Shown here piece after piece: positions 7,002-7,028 of a stretch of 7,028 nt of DNA. The DNA comes from an uncultured Coprococcus sp. Its GTDB lineage: Bacteria; Bacillota; Clostridia; Lachnospirales; Lachnospiraceae. The notes below the pieces were generated by a model. The model was given only the letters and a program-made list of their open reading frames with translations. It was not told the DNA's origin and did not search any database. Location of the stretch: contig URJU01000122.1 in NCBI GenBank assembly GCA_900548315.1, positions 1 through 7,028 on the forward strand, given 5' to 3'. The translations under genes were made by a program, and so were the position numbers. Every line of letters begins with the position of its first letter. The stretch's first letter is position 1.

Positions 7002-7028
7002 CTGTCTCTTATACACATCTGACGCTGC
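7002..7028 (-). other. Nextera Read-1 (P5 side) adapter, non-biological
   Basis: Bases 7002-7020 are the reverse complement of the 19-bp Tn5 mosaic end, and 7021-7028 (GACGCTGC) continue into the Nextera Read-1 adapter. On the minus strand it provides a false ATG (7018-7016) and the peptide MCIRDR, a known signature of adapter contamination in predicted proteins. Confidence 0.98.

Overview
The window is one assembled fragment (native DNA about 46-7001) flanked by sequencing-library adapter. It looks like DNA of an anaerobic gut-type Clostridia bacterium, probably a Lachnospiraceae member of the Coprococcus/Roseburia kind. This is inferred from GC content in the mid-40s judged by eye, heavy use of AGA and ATA codons, GGAGG-type ribosome sites, U-tailed terminators and the style of the ABC exporter pair. 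The species cannot be named from sequence alone. Both ends carry Nextera (Tn5) adapter, so the first and last reading frames open with artificial residues, and both outer genes are cut or nearly cut.

Left part (49-4194, plus strand): two ABC half-transporters, 730 and 614 residues, sit three bases apart and form a heterodimeric exporter of the TM287/288, BmrCD, LmrCD type. The defects are complementary. The first subunit has Asp for the catalytic Glu and Gln for the switch His, but a normal VSGGQ signature. The second has intact Glu and His but a deviant ISQGQ signature. Together they give one competent and one degenerate ATP site. The first subunit also carries an acidic loop of about 155 residues between TM1 and TM2. 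The operon ends in an unusually long near-perfect hairpin with a U-tract.

Middle (4195-5550, plus strand): a 371-residue protein matching the C-terminal, zinc-binding half of cobalamin-independent methionine synthase (YxjG/YxjH-like). It is a single-gene unit with an extended -10 promoter, a strong Shine-Dalgarno site and a perfect 11-bp terminator. A palindrome resembling the streptococcal MET-box (MtaR, LysR family) lies about 66 bp upstream of the predicted transcription start, which suggests control by a sulfur-metabolism LysR regulator.

Right part (5551-7001): a decayed fragment of the Na+/serine-threonine symporter gene sstT, in which an N-terminal piece is joined in frame to a later piece and the rest is missing. 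Next come a 76-residue minus-strand protein with two CxxC knuckles (function unknown), and then the C-terminal 259 residues of a metal-dependent amidohydrolase on the minus strand, cut by the right end.

The genes look like ordinary chromosomal content: a drug or peptide exporter, methionine metabolism and an amidohydrolase. I see no phage, plasmid, CRISPR, tRNA, rRNA or insertion sequence. Nothing here convincingly amounts to a new system. The most useful leads are the MET-box-like operator, the sstT remnant and the exporter's external domain.
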